Assembly (NCBI RefSeq): GCF_022602565.1
Contig: NZ_JALBCV010000002.1
Span: 1-60,527 of the forward strand
DNA length: 60,527 bases
Reading direction: 5' to 3'
Source of the DNA: Rosenbergiella metrosideri
Lineage (GTDB): Bacteria; Pseudomonadota; Gammaproteobacteria; Enterobacterales; Enterobacteriaceae
This document shows, piece by piece, positions 21,093-29,803 of this stretch. Under the pieces are notes generated by a model. That model searched no databases. It was not told the DNA's origin and saw only the letters and a list, made by a program, of their open reading frames with translations. Made by a program: the position numbers and the translations under genes. How positions within the stretch are numbered: the first letter of the stretch is position 1; the number at the start of each line of letters is the position of its first letter.

Positions 21093-23654
21093 TTAGATCA
21101 GCGTTTTGAGGCGATAGATCCATTCCAGCGCTTGGCGAGGACTAAGCGTATCCGGATCGAGTGTCTCTAACGCTTCGATCGCCGGTGAGGTCTCTTCAAC
21201 AAGTAAAGACAGTTGATTCGTCTCCGCCCCAGAGATGGGAGCATGGGTCGGCTGAGCCTCCAGTTCACGTAATTTTTGTCGAGCGCGTTTAATAACCTCT
21301 TTCGGGACACCGGCTAATGCCGCGACGGCGAGTCCGTAGCTCTTGCTGGCCGCTCCTTCACTGACTGTATGCATAAAGGCAATACTCTCGCCATGTTCCC
21401 GGGCGTCGAGATGAACATTCTCGACGGCGGTAAGTTGCTCAGGCAGCGCCGTCAGTTCGAAATAGTGGGTGGCAAACAGTGTCAGTGACTGTAACCGGCT
21501 GGCAAGATTTTCCGCGCAGGCCCAAGCCAGCGATAATCCATCATAGGTCGAGGTGCCTCGACCAATCTCGTCCATCAGCACCAAGCTATTACGGGTCGCA
21601 TTATTGAGGATATTGGCTGTTTCGGTCATCTCAACCATAAAGGTGGATCGTCCGGAAGCCAGGTCGTCGGCGGCCCCTACACGAGTAAAGATCCGATCGA
21701 TTGGGCCGATCGTCACGGCTTCAGCCGGAACGTAGCTACCCACCCAGCTCAATAACGCGATTAACGCGGCTTGGCGCATATAGGTACTTTTACCGCCCAT
21801 ATTAGGACCGGTAATGATGAGCATGCGGCGTTGCGGCTGTAACGTTAAGGGGTTAGCAATAAAGGGTTCTTTAAGAACCTGTTCAACCACCGGATGACGA
21901 CCTTGGGTGATTTCGATCCCTGCTTGGTCGGTCAATTGCGGGCAGACATAATGCAAGGCTTCCGCGCGTTCAGCCAAGTTGGTCAACACATCCAGTTCCG
22001 CTAGCGCGGCCGCACTCTGTTGTAAGTCAGCAAGATGCGGCAACAGTTGATCAAAAAGTTGCTCATAAAGCGCCTTCTCCAAAGCCAAGGCTTTACCTTT
22101 AGAGGTCAGCACTTTATCTTCATACTCTTTAAGTTCAGGGATAATGTAACGTTCAGCATTCTTGAGGGTTTGACGGCGAACATAGTTAATCGGCACTAAG
22201 TGACTCTGTCCTCGACTGACTTGAATAAAGTAGCCGTGTACCGCGTTATAGCCTACTTTTAAGGTATCAATCCCTAATCGATCGCGTTCCCGAATCTCCA
22301 AGCGATCAAGATAGTCTGTTGCCCCAGCCGCTAAGGCTCGCCATTCATCCAACTCTTCATGATAGCCCTCAGCAATCACGCCGCCATCCCGTACTAATAC
22401 CGGGGGCGTCTCGACGATTGCCTGGTCGAGTAATTCACAAAGTGCGCTAAATTCGCCACTGCGTTCCGCTAATATTTTCAGCGAAGGGCCAGAAGTCTCG
22501 GCCAGCAGTGCTTGAATATCAGGAAGCTGATGAAAGGCATGGCGCATACGCGCTAAGTCTCGAGGGCGCGCTGAGCGTAACGCTAATCGAGCAAGGATAC
22601 GCTCCAAGTCACCGATTTGGTGGAGTAGCGGCTGGAGCGATGCGGTTAACGGCTGTAGTTCGCCAATTGCCTGCTGACGAGCGGTAATTATTGCGACATC
22701 GCGCAGTGGTGTATGCAACCAACGTTTCAGCATCCGGCTGCCCATCGGCGTCACCGTGCGGTCTAGTACCGAGGCTAGCGTATTATCGCTCCCCCCTGCG
22801 AGATTTTGGGTGATTTCTAAATTTCTACGCGTGGCGGCATCCATGATAATGCTGTCTTGCTGACGTTCCATGGTAATACTGCGTAGGTGTGGCAATGCCG
22901 TACGTTGGGTATCTTTAGCGTACTGCAATAGGCAACCTGCTGCGGGTAAGGCAAGTAGGGCTTGCTCTACACCAAAACCTTGTAAATCGCGGGTACCAAA
23001 CTGTAAAGTCAGTTGTTGGCGGGCGGTGGAAAGGTCAAATTCCCAGAGCGGACGACGGCGTAGGCCTCGGCGCTGTTCAATTAAATGAAAGGCGGCAAAG
23101 TCTTCAGGGTAGAGAAGCTCAGCAGGATTGGTGCGTTGCAACTCTGCTGCCAGTGTTTCCTCGCTTTCCGCTTCAGTTAATAGGAAGCGGCCAGAACCAA
23201 TATCCAATGTGGCAAAGCCGAAGCCTTGTGGTGTTTGATACACGGCGGCCAGCAGATTATCTTGGCGTTCATTTAATAAGGCTTCGTCGCTAATTGTTCC
23301 CGGCGTGACGATACGTAACACTTTACGTTCAACCGGGCCTTTACTTAGCGCGGGATCACCGACTTGTTCGCAAATCGCGACCGATTCTCCCATCTGTACC
23401 AGCTTGGCGAGATAACCTTCGACCGCATGATAGGGAACGCCAGCCATCGGAATAGGCTGTCCTGCGGAAGAGCCCCGTTTGGTTAATGAGATATCGAGGA
23501 GTTGAGAAGCCCGTCGTGCATCATCAAAAAATAACTCATAAAAGTCCCCCATCCGGTAGAACAGTAAGATATCAGGATGCTCAGCTTTCAGGCCGAGATA
23601 CTGCTGCATCATTGGGGTGTGGGCGGCTAAATTTACGTTGTCATTGGTCGACAT
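21093..23654 (-). CDS. mutS: DNA mismatch repair protein MutS
   Basis: It recognises mismatches and, with ATP, recruits MutL. At 853 residues it is the length of E. coli MutS. The N-terminal mismatch-binding domain has the [12 protein letters not shown] motif with the intercalating Phe and Glu, followed by connector, lever and clamp domains. The C-terminal ATPase has Walker [14 protein letters not shown] near residue 615, [12 protein letters not shown] (Walker B) and ATHYFELT. It is convergent with rpoS. The accessory DNA with the racemase remnant and the T6SS/fimbrial island starts behind its 5' end. Confidence 0.97.
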   Translation of the reverse strand: MSTNDNVNLAAHTPMMQQYLGLKAEHPDILLFYRMGDFYELFFDDARRASQLLDISLTKRGSSAGQPIPMAGVPYHAVEGYLAKLVQMGESVAICEQVGDPALSKGPVERKVLRIVTPGTISDEALLNERQDNLLAAVYQTPQGFGFATLDIGSGRFLLTEAESEETLAAELQRTNPAELLYPEDFAAFHLIEQRRGLRRRPLWEFDLSTARQQLTLQFGTRDLQGFGVEQALLALPAAGCLLQYAKDTQRTALPHLRSITMERQQDSIIMDAATRRNLEITQNLAGGSDNTLASVLDRTVTPMGSRMLKRWLHTPLRDVAIITARQQAIGELQPLTASLQPLLHQIGDLERILARLALRSARPRDLARMRHAFHQLPDIQALLAETSGPSLKILAERSGEFSALCELLDQAIVETPPVLVRDGGVIAEGYHEELDEWRALAAGATDYLDRLEIRERDRLGIDTLKVGYNAVHGYFIQVSRGQSHLVPINYVRRQTLKNAERYIIPELKEYEDKVLTSKGKALALEKALYEQLFDQLLPHLADLQQSAAALAELDVLTNLAERAEALHYVCPQLTDQAGIEITQGRHPVVEQVLKEPFIANPLTLQPQRRMLIITGPNMGGKSTYMRQAALIALLSWVGSYVPAEAVTIGPIDRIFTRVGAADDLASGRSTFMVEMTETANILNNATRNSLVLMDEIGRGTSTYDGLSLAWACAENLASRLQSLTLFATHYFELTALPEQLTAVENVHLDAREHGESIAFMHTVSEGAASKSYGLAVAALAGVPKEVIKRARQKLRELEAQPTHAPISGAETNQLSLLVEETSPAIEALETLDPDTLSPRQALEWIYRLKTLI

Positions 23655-24027
23655 GAGTTATATTCCATTGATTTAAGGCTAAAGTGATTTTTTTTTATTC
23701 TTATGGCGTATCACTTAGCTTTTTAAAATTACCCAACGCTACTTTCAGTATTGGGTCTAAAGCGGATTAGGGGGCAAGTGTACTGAATTAAGACAAAATC
23801 CACACTGCGTATGACAAGTATTTTAGCTTAGTCCTCAACACGTTGTCGCAGATAAAAATGAGAGATTTATCGAAAACCTGTCGTGTAATGGGCTTCCTAA
23901 CATTTTCCGTTTGGACTGATGAAGGGAGATTACAGGTAAAAGATATTAATTAACGATAACCATTGTTATCGTTGGTTTTATGAATTGATACCGTTAGTCA
24001 CGCAGTATGAGTGGCTATTCATCGTAG
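23655..24027. other. Gene-poor region upstream of mutS with a perfect inverted repeat
   Basis: No convincing ORF is present. It should hold the mutS promoter near 23660-23720 (AT-rich). A perfect 9-base inverted repeat, AACGATAAC-CATT-GTTATCGTT, lies at 23952-23973 and could be an operator or a small RNA hairpin; no adjoining intact gene explains it. The rest shows no structure I can interpret. Confidence 0.5.
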
Positions 24028-24216
24028 GGGGTTAAGGTTATTAGATATTGGGCATGCATTGTAAATACTGCTGAAATTCTGCAAGCGGGTGACACGCCCA
24101 TTCTTCTGGGCTGTACCGAGCTTCCTGTATTATTTAACGACGTAACCGTACCCTTGATGGCATTGGATACTGTTGATATACCTATCGACGCCTTATTTGT
24201 AGCGCTGGATAGTTAA
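24028..24216 (+). pseudogene. 3' remnant of an aspartate/glutamate racemase-family gene
   Basis: The frame is open from 24028 to the TAA at 24214-24216 but has no plausible start, and a TAG precedes it at 24025. From 24073 it translates as EILQAGDTPILLGCTELPVLF and continues to the stop. ILGCTELP-like sequence with the second catalytic cysteine is characteristic of the Asp/Glu/hydantoin racemase family, so about 48 C-terminal residues remain while the rest of a gene of roughly 230 codons is missing. It lies between mutS and an unrelated flavin-reductase-like gene, at the edge of the accessory region, and fits a deletion scar. Confidence 0.65.
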
Positions 24217-24257
24217 CGTAGCTTAGGAGCACAGCCATTAGCCGTGCTCCTTTTGTG

Positions 24258-24881
24258 TTATTTAGGTCGCCATAAATCCATTCGCTGCTCTTCAGAAATA
24301 CCATAGTAGGCTGATGGCCCACCAGCACGCAGTATTGGCGAGGCATCGACAGTTTGATAAATCCCCTGACTGTCTAGGAGTGATGCGTCAATATGAATCA
24401 TCACAACCTCACCCAACACTAACCAGCTATCGATAGGTTGATCCTGACTGTCCCGCAGTTGAATGAGCTGTGTCAGCTGACACTCGAAATGAACGGGGCT
24501 TTCCGCCACGCGGTCGACAGCGATCAGTTCACTGTTTACCGCCGTTAACCCGGCCAAGGAGAATTCGTCTTTGCCATGCGGCAAGGCTGCAGAGGTTTGA
24601 TTCATCGCTGAAGCTAAGGGTTGAGTGACAAGATTCCACACGAACTCTTTCGTTTCGGCAATATTAGCGACGCTGTCTTTCCAGCCACTGCTGGCGAAAC
24701 CAATAATCGGCGGGTGGTAGTTAAACAGATTAAAGAAGCTATAGGGGGCTAAATTACGTTGGCCCGCCGCGCTGCGCGACGAGATCCAACCAATGGGTCG
24801 TGGGGCGATAATCGCATTGAGAGGGTCATGGGCTAAGCCATGACCCTGTTTCGGTTGATAGCTATAAGTGGATTGTGTCAC
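24258..24881 (-). CDS. Flavin reductase-like (FMN-binding split-barrel) protein
   Basis: A 207-residue protein of the flavin reductase-like domain family. Near the N-terminus it has the pattern NAIIAPRPIGWISSRSAAGQ, then NLAPYSFFNLFNYHPPIIGF (flavin phosphate-binding region), and SPVHFECQL in the middle. Members bind FMN and include flavin reductases and uncharacterised oxidoreductases; the physiological substrate cannot be inferred here. It stands alone between the racemase remnant and the T6SS-linked genes, and its own promoter should lie in the short gap at 24882-24960. Confidence 0.8.
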   Translation of the reverse strand: MTQSTYSYQPKQGHGLAHDPLNAIIAPRPIGWISSRSAAGQRNLAPYSFFNLFNYHPPIIGFASSGWKDSVANIAETKEFVWNLVTQPLASAMNQTSAALPHGKDEFSLAGLTAVNSELIAVDRVAESPVHFECQLTQLIQLRDSQDQPIDSWLVLGEVVMIHIDASLLDSQGIYQTVDASPILRAGGPSAYYGISEEQRMDLWRPK

Positions 24882-24960
24882 CGTGGCGGTTCCTTATGAA
24901 CAAGGGGAGTAGGACTCAGTATAGTGCAGACCCCGTCTCATAAGGTGAATCCTGTCGAAC

Positions 24961-25428
24961 TTACTCCCAAGGGACGAAAGTATTGAGTATGCCATGAAAG
25001 TGTTCGGCTTGTTCTGCATGAGGCTGCGGAGAAGCCAGAGATAGGATCACAACATTTCTTCTATAAGGGTTGATTTGTAAGTGAAGGGGCAAGTGTATAA
25101 AGGCACAGAGCTGCGTAAATAGGCAGCCTTCATATAAAAATTTATGGGTCTGCTGAATAATTTCACATTGTGCTGGCCCTAAGCTTTTGGCGGCAGAGGC
25201 TTCCTCCAAGGAGAATGCTGGCACTTGCCGTTGCATCTTCTCAACTTCCTGATCGACAAACTGCTGCAGATCTTGATTCTCGTTAAGGCGACCGTGGTTG
25301 ATAATAATTTGATAGGCGTTGTTCGTCTGATCGATAAAATGAAGTTGGTGCACACTTCGGTTCTCGAGGGGCATCGGGGTAAGAAAGTAGCCGTCGGCGA
25401 AAGGGTATTTAAAACGTTGACCATCCAT
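24961..25428 (-). CDS. DUF1795/DcrB-like protein, candidate T6SS effector chaperone (Eag type)
   Basis: A 155-residue protein without a signal peptide. Its layout (FADGYFLTPMPLENRSVHQLHF, central acidic helix DLQQFVDQEVEKMQRQ, later GCLFTQLCAFI and strand VVILSLASP) resembles the DUF1795/DcrB fold used by Eag chaperones, which bind N-terminal transmembrane segments of T6SS effectors. It is the last gene of the leftward operon tssF-tssG-tssA-adhesin-glycosyltransferase, 12 bases after the glycosyltransferase. No effector with such transmembrane segments is visible in the window, so its partner is unknown. The family call is from pattern memory. Confidence 0.55.
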   Translation of the reverse strand: MDGQRFKYPFADGYFLTPMPLENRSVHQLHFIDQTNNAYQIIINHGRLNENQDLQQFVDQEVEKMQRQVPAFSLEEASAAKSLGPAQCEIIQQTHKFLYEGCLFTQLCAFIHLPLHLQINPYRRNVVILSLASPQPHAEQAEHFHGILNTFVPWE

Positions 25429-25440
25429 GGTTAATTTTCC

Positions 25441-26778
25441 TTAGAGTAAACAATACGGCCCATCTTTCTCAGACCAGGGCCATTCAATGATAATTCCCCA
25501 CCCCTCTTTTACCGACCATGAGGCAATACGTAGCAAAACGGGGGGACGATTGGGTGTCGACCAGCATGTCACCTCGATTTTACCTGCTAGCGCAGTGAGT
25601 TGTGATGGTGAATAGTGGTATTGCGCAAGACGCGGCGTGTTATGACCGTAACAATGAATATACAGTTCATCGGGTAATGCTTCTCCGATGAGGGGATAAA
25701 CTTCTATTGACTTAATGTGGTGAATACGGTGGGCATCACACCATGCTGTCTCGCTAGCTGGCGCAGGAAAGTAGCTTAGCGAGTGCGGCGGTGAACAATC
25801 AGCGTAGCAACTGGTTAGCTGAAAATTCAGCCCACACTGATGCTCGAATTGTTGGCGTGTCCGCAAAGGTCCAAGGGGGCGGGCCTCTTTTTTACGCTGA
25901 TAGTCGGTAGGCAGGCCCAGCAATGCCTTTATGTGCTGTTGTGAGTGAAGTTCCCGCTGTATCCAAGCGAGAGGCACTTCGCCAGCCTCCTGTGCGCTGA
26001 GGTTATGATCGTGCCAAATTTTCGGTGACTTTTCACGGGTATAGTGATGCCAAAGAAAGGGGGTTGGCAGGTGGTAAATATCATAACCCCAAGTGAATGC
26101 ACGCAGGGACAGCGTAATTTCTTCCCCTTCAAAAAAAATAGTGGGATCGTTACCGACTTCAGTGACAAAAGTCCCTTGAGTGAAAATAAAACCTGCCGCC
26201 ACAAAGCTCCCCCTTTCTGGGGGGAAACGGCTGCAGCAGCGACTGGTTAAAGTCGGCAGTCCTTCAGCGGTAAAGGCGTTGAAACTGATACGAGTAGCCT
26301 GTTCAGCATAGATTATCCTGCCCTGTTCGCTGTAGTGGTAGCTTGGCGGATAACTGCTGAGTAGCGGTTTCCGACTCTCTTGGCGCAGTGCTGTGAGGGC
26401 ATCTATCAGGCGGCTATCCCAGCGCTCGCTGAACAGACAATGCGCATCGATCTGTAAAAACCACTGCTCTTGCTGATAGCACCGATCACAAAGCGCGCGG
26501 GCAAAACCAACACCTTGTGCTTGCTGATAGGGGAGTGCAATCAGCTCAACCTGCGCCGCGCTTCCCTTCAATTCGTAAACTGGAAACCCATTAATCGTGG
26601 AGACGGCTATCGGCGTCCATCCTGCGGCGACCAGGTGATTGAGGTCGTTATCGTCCTGCCAACAGATTGCGATATGTAATCGACTAGCATCCTCGGCTTG
26701 CGTGATAGCGCTCTCGACAGTCTGCCACAGCTCTGGATCGCGATAACTGGCGATATTGATAAAGATACGGTTTTCCAT
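25441..26778 (-). CDS. GlcNAc-transferase-like glycosyltransferase (PF11397 type) in the T6SS/fimbrial operon
   Basis: A cytoplasmic-looking protein of 445 residues from ATG 26778; an upstream ATG at 26814 overlaps the adhesin gene and lacks a ribosome-binding site. It begins IFINIASYRDPEL, has the IDAHCLF motif (D111, H113) in the place of the metal/nucleotide-sugar DxD/DxH motif, and later IFFEGEEITLSLRA and LWHHYTRE. These are the marks of the 'Glycosyltransferase (GlcNAc)' family, whose studied members modify hydroxyproline of Skp1 in protists. It follows the adhesin by 7 bases and precedes the DUF1795 gene by 12, so all three are likely cotranscribed with tssF-tssG-tssA. The acceptor could be the adhesin, a T6SS component or a surface glycan; nothing in the sequence decides this. 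Confidence 0.75.
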   Translation of the reverse strand: MENRIFINIASYRDPELWQTVESAITQAEDASRLHIAICWQDDNDLNHLVAAGWTPIAVSTINGFPVYELKGSAAQVELIALPYQQAQGVGFARALCDRCYQQEQWFLQIDAHCLFSERWDSRLIDALTALRQESRKPLLSSYPPSYHYSEQGRIIYAEQATRISFNAFTAEGLPTLTSRCCSRFPPERGSFVAAGFIFTQGTFVTEVGNDPTIFFEGEEITLSLRAFTWGYDIYHLPTPFLWHHYTREKSPKIWHDHNLSAQEAGEVPLAWIQRELHSQQHIKALLGLPTDYQRKKEARPLGPLRTRQQFEHQCGLNFQLTSCYADCSPPHSLSYFPAPASETAWCDAHRIHHIKSIEVYPLIGEALPDELYIHCYGHNTPRLAQYHYSPSQLTALAGKIEVTCWSTPNRPPVLLRIASWSVKEGWGIIIEWPWSEKDGPYCLL

Positions 26779-26785
26779 AGATGAT

Positions 26786-27775
26786 CTACTCAATGGTAAA
26801 TTGGATCTCAGCATAGGCGGTGAAAGGCCCTGCTGCGGGAGGGCTTTTTAAACCGGGCTTTAACACTGCTCGCCAAGTGAATTCCGCATCGCTATTAGAC
26901 GTAATATTATTTAAGGCTTCGCTATCCGTTCCATCTACGCGGAGAAGATTTTGTTTACTGTCATAAATGACGATACGCAGTCGATCATCTTGACCGGCGG
27001 AATCTTTCACTTTGATAGATTGATGATCGTTACTCATCGTCTGAGTAGAGATTGCGGCACGAGTAGAGAAATGTTGATAATCGCTGGAGCAGCGTATCTT
27101 GAATGTTAAATCACGATAGATCCCTTGAGCTAAGCTGCTTGAGTTCACTCGGTCAAAGTCGATGACTTTACTGGAGTCTAGCGTACAGCTAGGGATGCTC
27201 TTAAGCGTTAAGGCCCCTAGGTTTAAGCGCATCGAATAACTACTGGGTGTTGGCGTAAAGAGATAATTATAGGCGACAAAACCTATGGGGAGGAGTTGAT
27301 TTCCAGAAGTGGACGAGAGGGCAAGCGCATCGCTAACTTTGTAAAATTCCAATCGATAGGCTGATCCAGGTATGTAATCGAAGGTTCCCTTCAAAATACC
27401 ATTCGGGAAGACCATAAATTGTGTTTTAGGGTAACCACCATAACCATCACGACCATTGGTCCATAATATTTTGACGCCTATTCCAGGGATATCGGTAGCG
27501 TAGATTTGATTGGCGATCTCGCGGTTTGCTAAATAGGTAAGCTGTCGACCATATTCCGTCCCTCGGACGCAATCGTCATAACCAATACGCGCGGTAATCG
27601 GCAAGCTATCGAGACGAGCAAAAGGCTTCTCTAAACTCACTGGCGCATCGGCATCAATGGTAATGAGTTGAGAGTTAATAAACAGGGTGGTAGGGGTGCC
27701 ACGCGCTAAAAAGCAGGCAGCATGGCTTTGGCTTGTCAGGGTGATAAGCAGTAATACTCCATATAACCATTTCAT
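26786..27775 (-). CDS. Fimbrial tip adhesin (two-domain, FimH-like)
   Basis: An exported protein of 329 residues from ATG 27775 (AAGGAAG ribosome-binding site just upstream; an earlier ATG at 27793 overlaps tssA). The signal peptide is MKWLYGVLLLITLTSQSHA. The N-terminal half (about 20-190) has cysteines and no pilin signature, as expected of a receptor-binding domain. The C-terminal half (from about 195, beginning with SCTLDSSKVIDF and a second cysteine in KIRCSS) is pilin-like and ends in the strand AYAEIQFTIE. That layout is typical of chaperone-usher tip adhesins. It sits between tssA and the glycosyltransferase, on the opposite strand and about 4 kb from the pilin-chaperone-usher genes, which lack an obvious adhesin of their own. 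Confidence 0.7.
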   Translation of the reverse strand: MKWLYGVLLLITLTSQSHAACFLARGTPTTLFINSQLITIDADAPVSLEKPFARLDSLPITARIGYDDCVRGTEYGRQLTYLANREIANQIYATDIPGIGVKILWTNGRDGYGGYPKTQFMVFPNGILKGTFDYIPGSAYRLEFYKVSDALALSSTSGNQLLPIGFVAYNYLFTPTPSSYSMRLNLGALTLKSIPSCTLDSSKVIDFDRVNSSSLAQGIYRDLTFKIRCSSDYQHFSTRAAISTQTMSNDHQSIKVKDSAGQDDRLRIVIYDSKQNLLRVDGTDSEALNNITSNSDAEFTWRAVLKPGLKSPPAAGPFTAYAEIQFTIE

Positions 27776-27776
27776 T

Positions 27777-28766
27777 TTATACTTCCTTTTCAAGAGTAAG
27801 CAGAGTGAGAAGCTCGCGGGGAAAGCGTTGACTTATCTGCTGGCAATCTAGGCCAATACTGTGTTCAGCAAATGATAAAAGCAGACTTAATGGACTACTC
27901 GGTTCGTAATAGGCAAAGTTTTCGCGAATTTCACGTAGCTTTTCTCGCGCTTCGCGACGATATGCCAACCTATCTCCTCCTGTAGGTATAGAGACGACGG
28001 GAACATGAGGGATAGGGGCGACATCATTATCAGCCGCAAGGGCTTGCTGCTGTCGCTGGTGGTAGCGGCATAAGGGAGCGAGGAGCGCAGAAAGGTGGGG
28101 GAATTCGAGCGACTCAGTGCCCAAAATAGAAGAAGGTAATTGCGATAATTGAACGAGTTGCTGCTGTAGCTGGGTACAAGACTCGAAAAATCGAGTATGT
28201 AAAGCATAGCGCTGCTGGAGTTGCGCTCTTTCCGCTAAGGAGAGAGTTTTTTCCCGCATAATCCACTGTTCGATCTCTGCGAGAGTATAGGATTCTGTCT
28301 CGGAATTATCGAAAGGATAATTACGTAATTCAGCGACGCAGCCTTCACTATCATCTAGCCCCGCCAATGCGTTGTAACGAAATTCTGGGACATATTCGCC
28401 TTCATCATGACAGTGTGGGTGTAGCGCCTCAGGCCAACGTTCGAGTTGAGCGATTAATAACGCGACGCCATCGACCAGTGCGACAATCCCCTCTTGCGCT
28501 AAATGGGCGCGAATTAGCAAAATCAGTAGCCGAATATCCTTCGTTTGCTGGCATAAGTCGTGAAGCTTAGGCAGAAGCGACGGCCATTTAATCGTGGCAG
28601 CGGGTTGGATAAACGTCCCGTATTCAATCGTCAAAGGGGGGGAGACTTCTAACTGCAAGGCCAAAAAATCAGGGTGGTAATCAATAGCCTTTCCGCAGGG
28701 GGATAGCTCATTGATAGGTTCCCATAGCCATGGGTACTGCGTATAAATAGAGGGTAAAGATGACAT
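27777..28766 (-). CDS. tssA: T6SS cap/assembly protein TssA (short form)
   Basis: The 329-residue protein starts with an ImpA N-terminal domain (ELSPCGKAIDYHPDFLALQ, about residues 19-38, and YGTFIQPAATIKWPSL). The C-terminal segment EIRENFAYYEPSSPLSLLLSFAEHSIG, followed by FPREL, is the VasJ-like region shared by short TssA proteins. TssA contacts baseplate, sheath and tube during assembly. The central region (about 150-220) is glutamine-rich and helical. It lies downstream of tssG and overlaps the first codons of a possible longer adhesin ORF. It belongs to the leftward half of the T6SS. Confidence 0.85.
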   Translation of the reverse strand: MSSLPSIYTQYPWLWEPINELSPCGKAIDYHPDFLALQLEVSPPLTIEYGTFIQPAATIKWPSLLPKLHDLCQQTKDIRLLILLIRAHLAQEGIVALVDGVALLIAQLERWPEALHPHCHDEGEYVPEFRYNALAGLDDSEGCVAELRNYPFDNSETESYTLAEIEQWIMREKTLSLAERAQLQQRYALHTRFFESCTQLQQQLVQLSQLPSSILGTESLEFPHLSALLAPLCRYHQRQQQALAADNDVAPIPHVPVVSIPTGGDRLAYRREAREKLREIRENFAYYEPSSPLSLLLSFAEHSIGLDCQQISQRFPRELLTLLTLEKEV

Positions 28767-28801
28767 ATTCTCTTCCTTGAGCCAATGCCTTGTGTACAGT
28801 G

Positions 28802-29803
28802 TCAGACACTACTAACACAAGCGGTATAAATCATTCCTTGCTGCGGCATTTCCCCCGCATCATTCTCAAGCCAAGTATCAAAGCCTAACTGTTGCCCGCC
28901 AGAGAGCGTGGTCGGGAATGAGGACGCCGCCGCCAGGGTAAGTTGAATATCAAAATAATAATGACCTCCGGTAAGCCGTTGAATGACCCTTGAGATAGAC
29001 GCTAAAGCGTCGTTATCGGGATGAAGACTGCGGTATTGCTGATAGCTTAAGGGGCCACACCAGACCTTGAATCGGTAACCTGCCTGATAACTAGCTTCCC
29101 CTAACATCGCATTGAAGCCTAATCGGTATGAGTGCGCTAATTGACATTGCTCTTCCAAGGGAAGACTTATCCAACCCGATTGAAACTCGGCTATCTGGAA
29201 AGGAAGATGAAACAACGCATTAAGCGTCAAGATAAGGTCACGTGGCGCACAGTTTTTTCGAGCAAGTTGAAAGCCTGCAGAGAGCAGCGGGTGCTTGGTC
29301 TGTGGCGTAGTGGGTAAAGGCAGCCCAGATAAACAGCGTAGATAATAGGAGAATCGATCACTTTCGGGGCGGTCTAGGGAGGCGGTATCTTGCGCGGCGT
29401 ACCATGCGCGGAAAAATATCGCCATACTGCGGTGGTGGAAGAGATCAATAAAATCAATCAGCGCACTATCTTGTTGTTGTAAGCGGGTTAACGCGAGTTC
29501 TGATAAATGTAATGGCAGCGGCCCCTGTGGTCCCCAAACGCCTAAACTAAAAAGCTTGATCGCTAACTGCTCAGCTCGCCATGTGATTGAGGCGATCTCA
29601 CTGGCGGGAAAAGCCAGACTAACGGCTTGGCTTAAGCGGAAGTTCTCATCTTTCCAACGTAGTGCATTACCTGGGAGGGGCAGTTGCGGGGCTGCTGCCG
29701 AGAGTTGGCGTAACGTTGCCAAAAAATTCGCCGTCCAAGGGGAGTCGAGTGGCAAGTTTTTTAAGGCATCTGGGCACGAGTTTCCGAGATGAGAACCGCT
29801 CAT
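28802..29803 (-). CDS. tssG: T6SS baseplate protein TssG
   Basis: A baseplate wedge component that acts with TssF, TssE and TssK. The start at 29803 overlaps the tssF stop (ATGA) and gives a protein of 333 residues; an upstream ATG at 29836 would extend further into tssF. Family marks are LGVWGPQGPLPLHLSELA (about residue 98), FIDLFHHRSMAIFFRAWY (about 127), and the C-terminal LGFDTWL. The overlap with tssF indicates translational coupling. Confidence 0.9.
   Translation of the reverse strand: MSGSHLGNSCPDALKNLPLDSPWTANFLATLRQLSAAAPQLPLPGNALRWKDENFRLSQAVSLAFPASEIASITWRAEQLAIKLFSLGVWGPQGPLPLHLSELALTRLQQQDSALIDFIDLFHHRSMAIFFRAWYAAQDTASLDRPESDRFSYYLRCLSGLPLPTTPQTKHPLLSAGFQLARKNCAPRDLILTLNALFHLPFQIAEFQSGWISLPLEEQCQLAHSYRLGFNAMLGEASYQAGYRFKVWCGPLSYQQYRSLHPDNDALASISRVIQRLTGGHYYFDIQLTLAAASSFPTTLSGGQQLGFDTWLENDAGEMPQQGMIYTACVSSV

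Noticed and set aside
23952-23973. Fur box
   Set aside because: The repeat is palindromic and AT-rich but does not match the GATAATGATAATCATTATC-type pattern well, and no iron gene is adjacent.
24028-24216. Functional racemase gene
   Set aside because: No start codon with a ribosome-binding site, and only about 48 matching codons; treated as a remnant.
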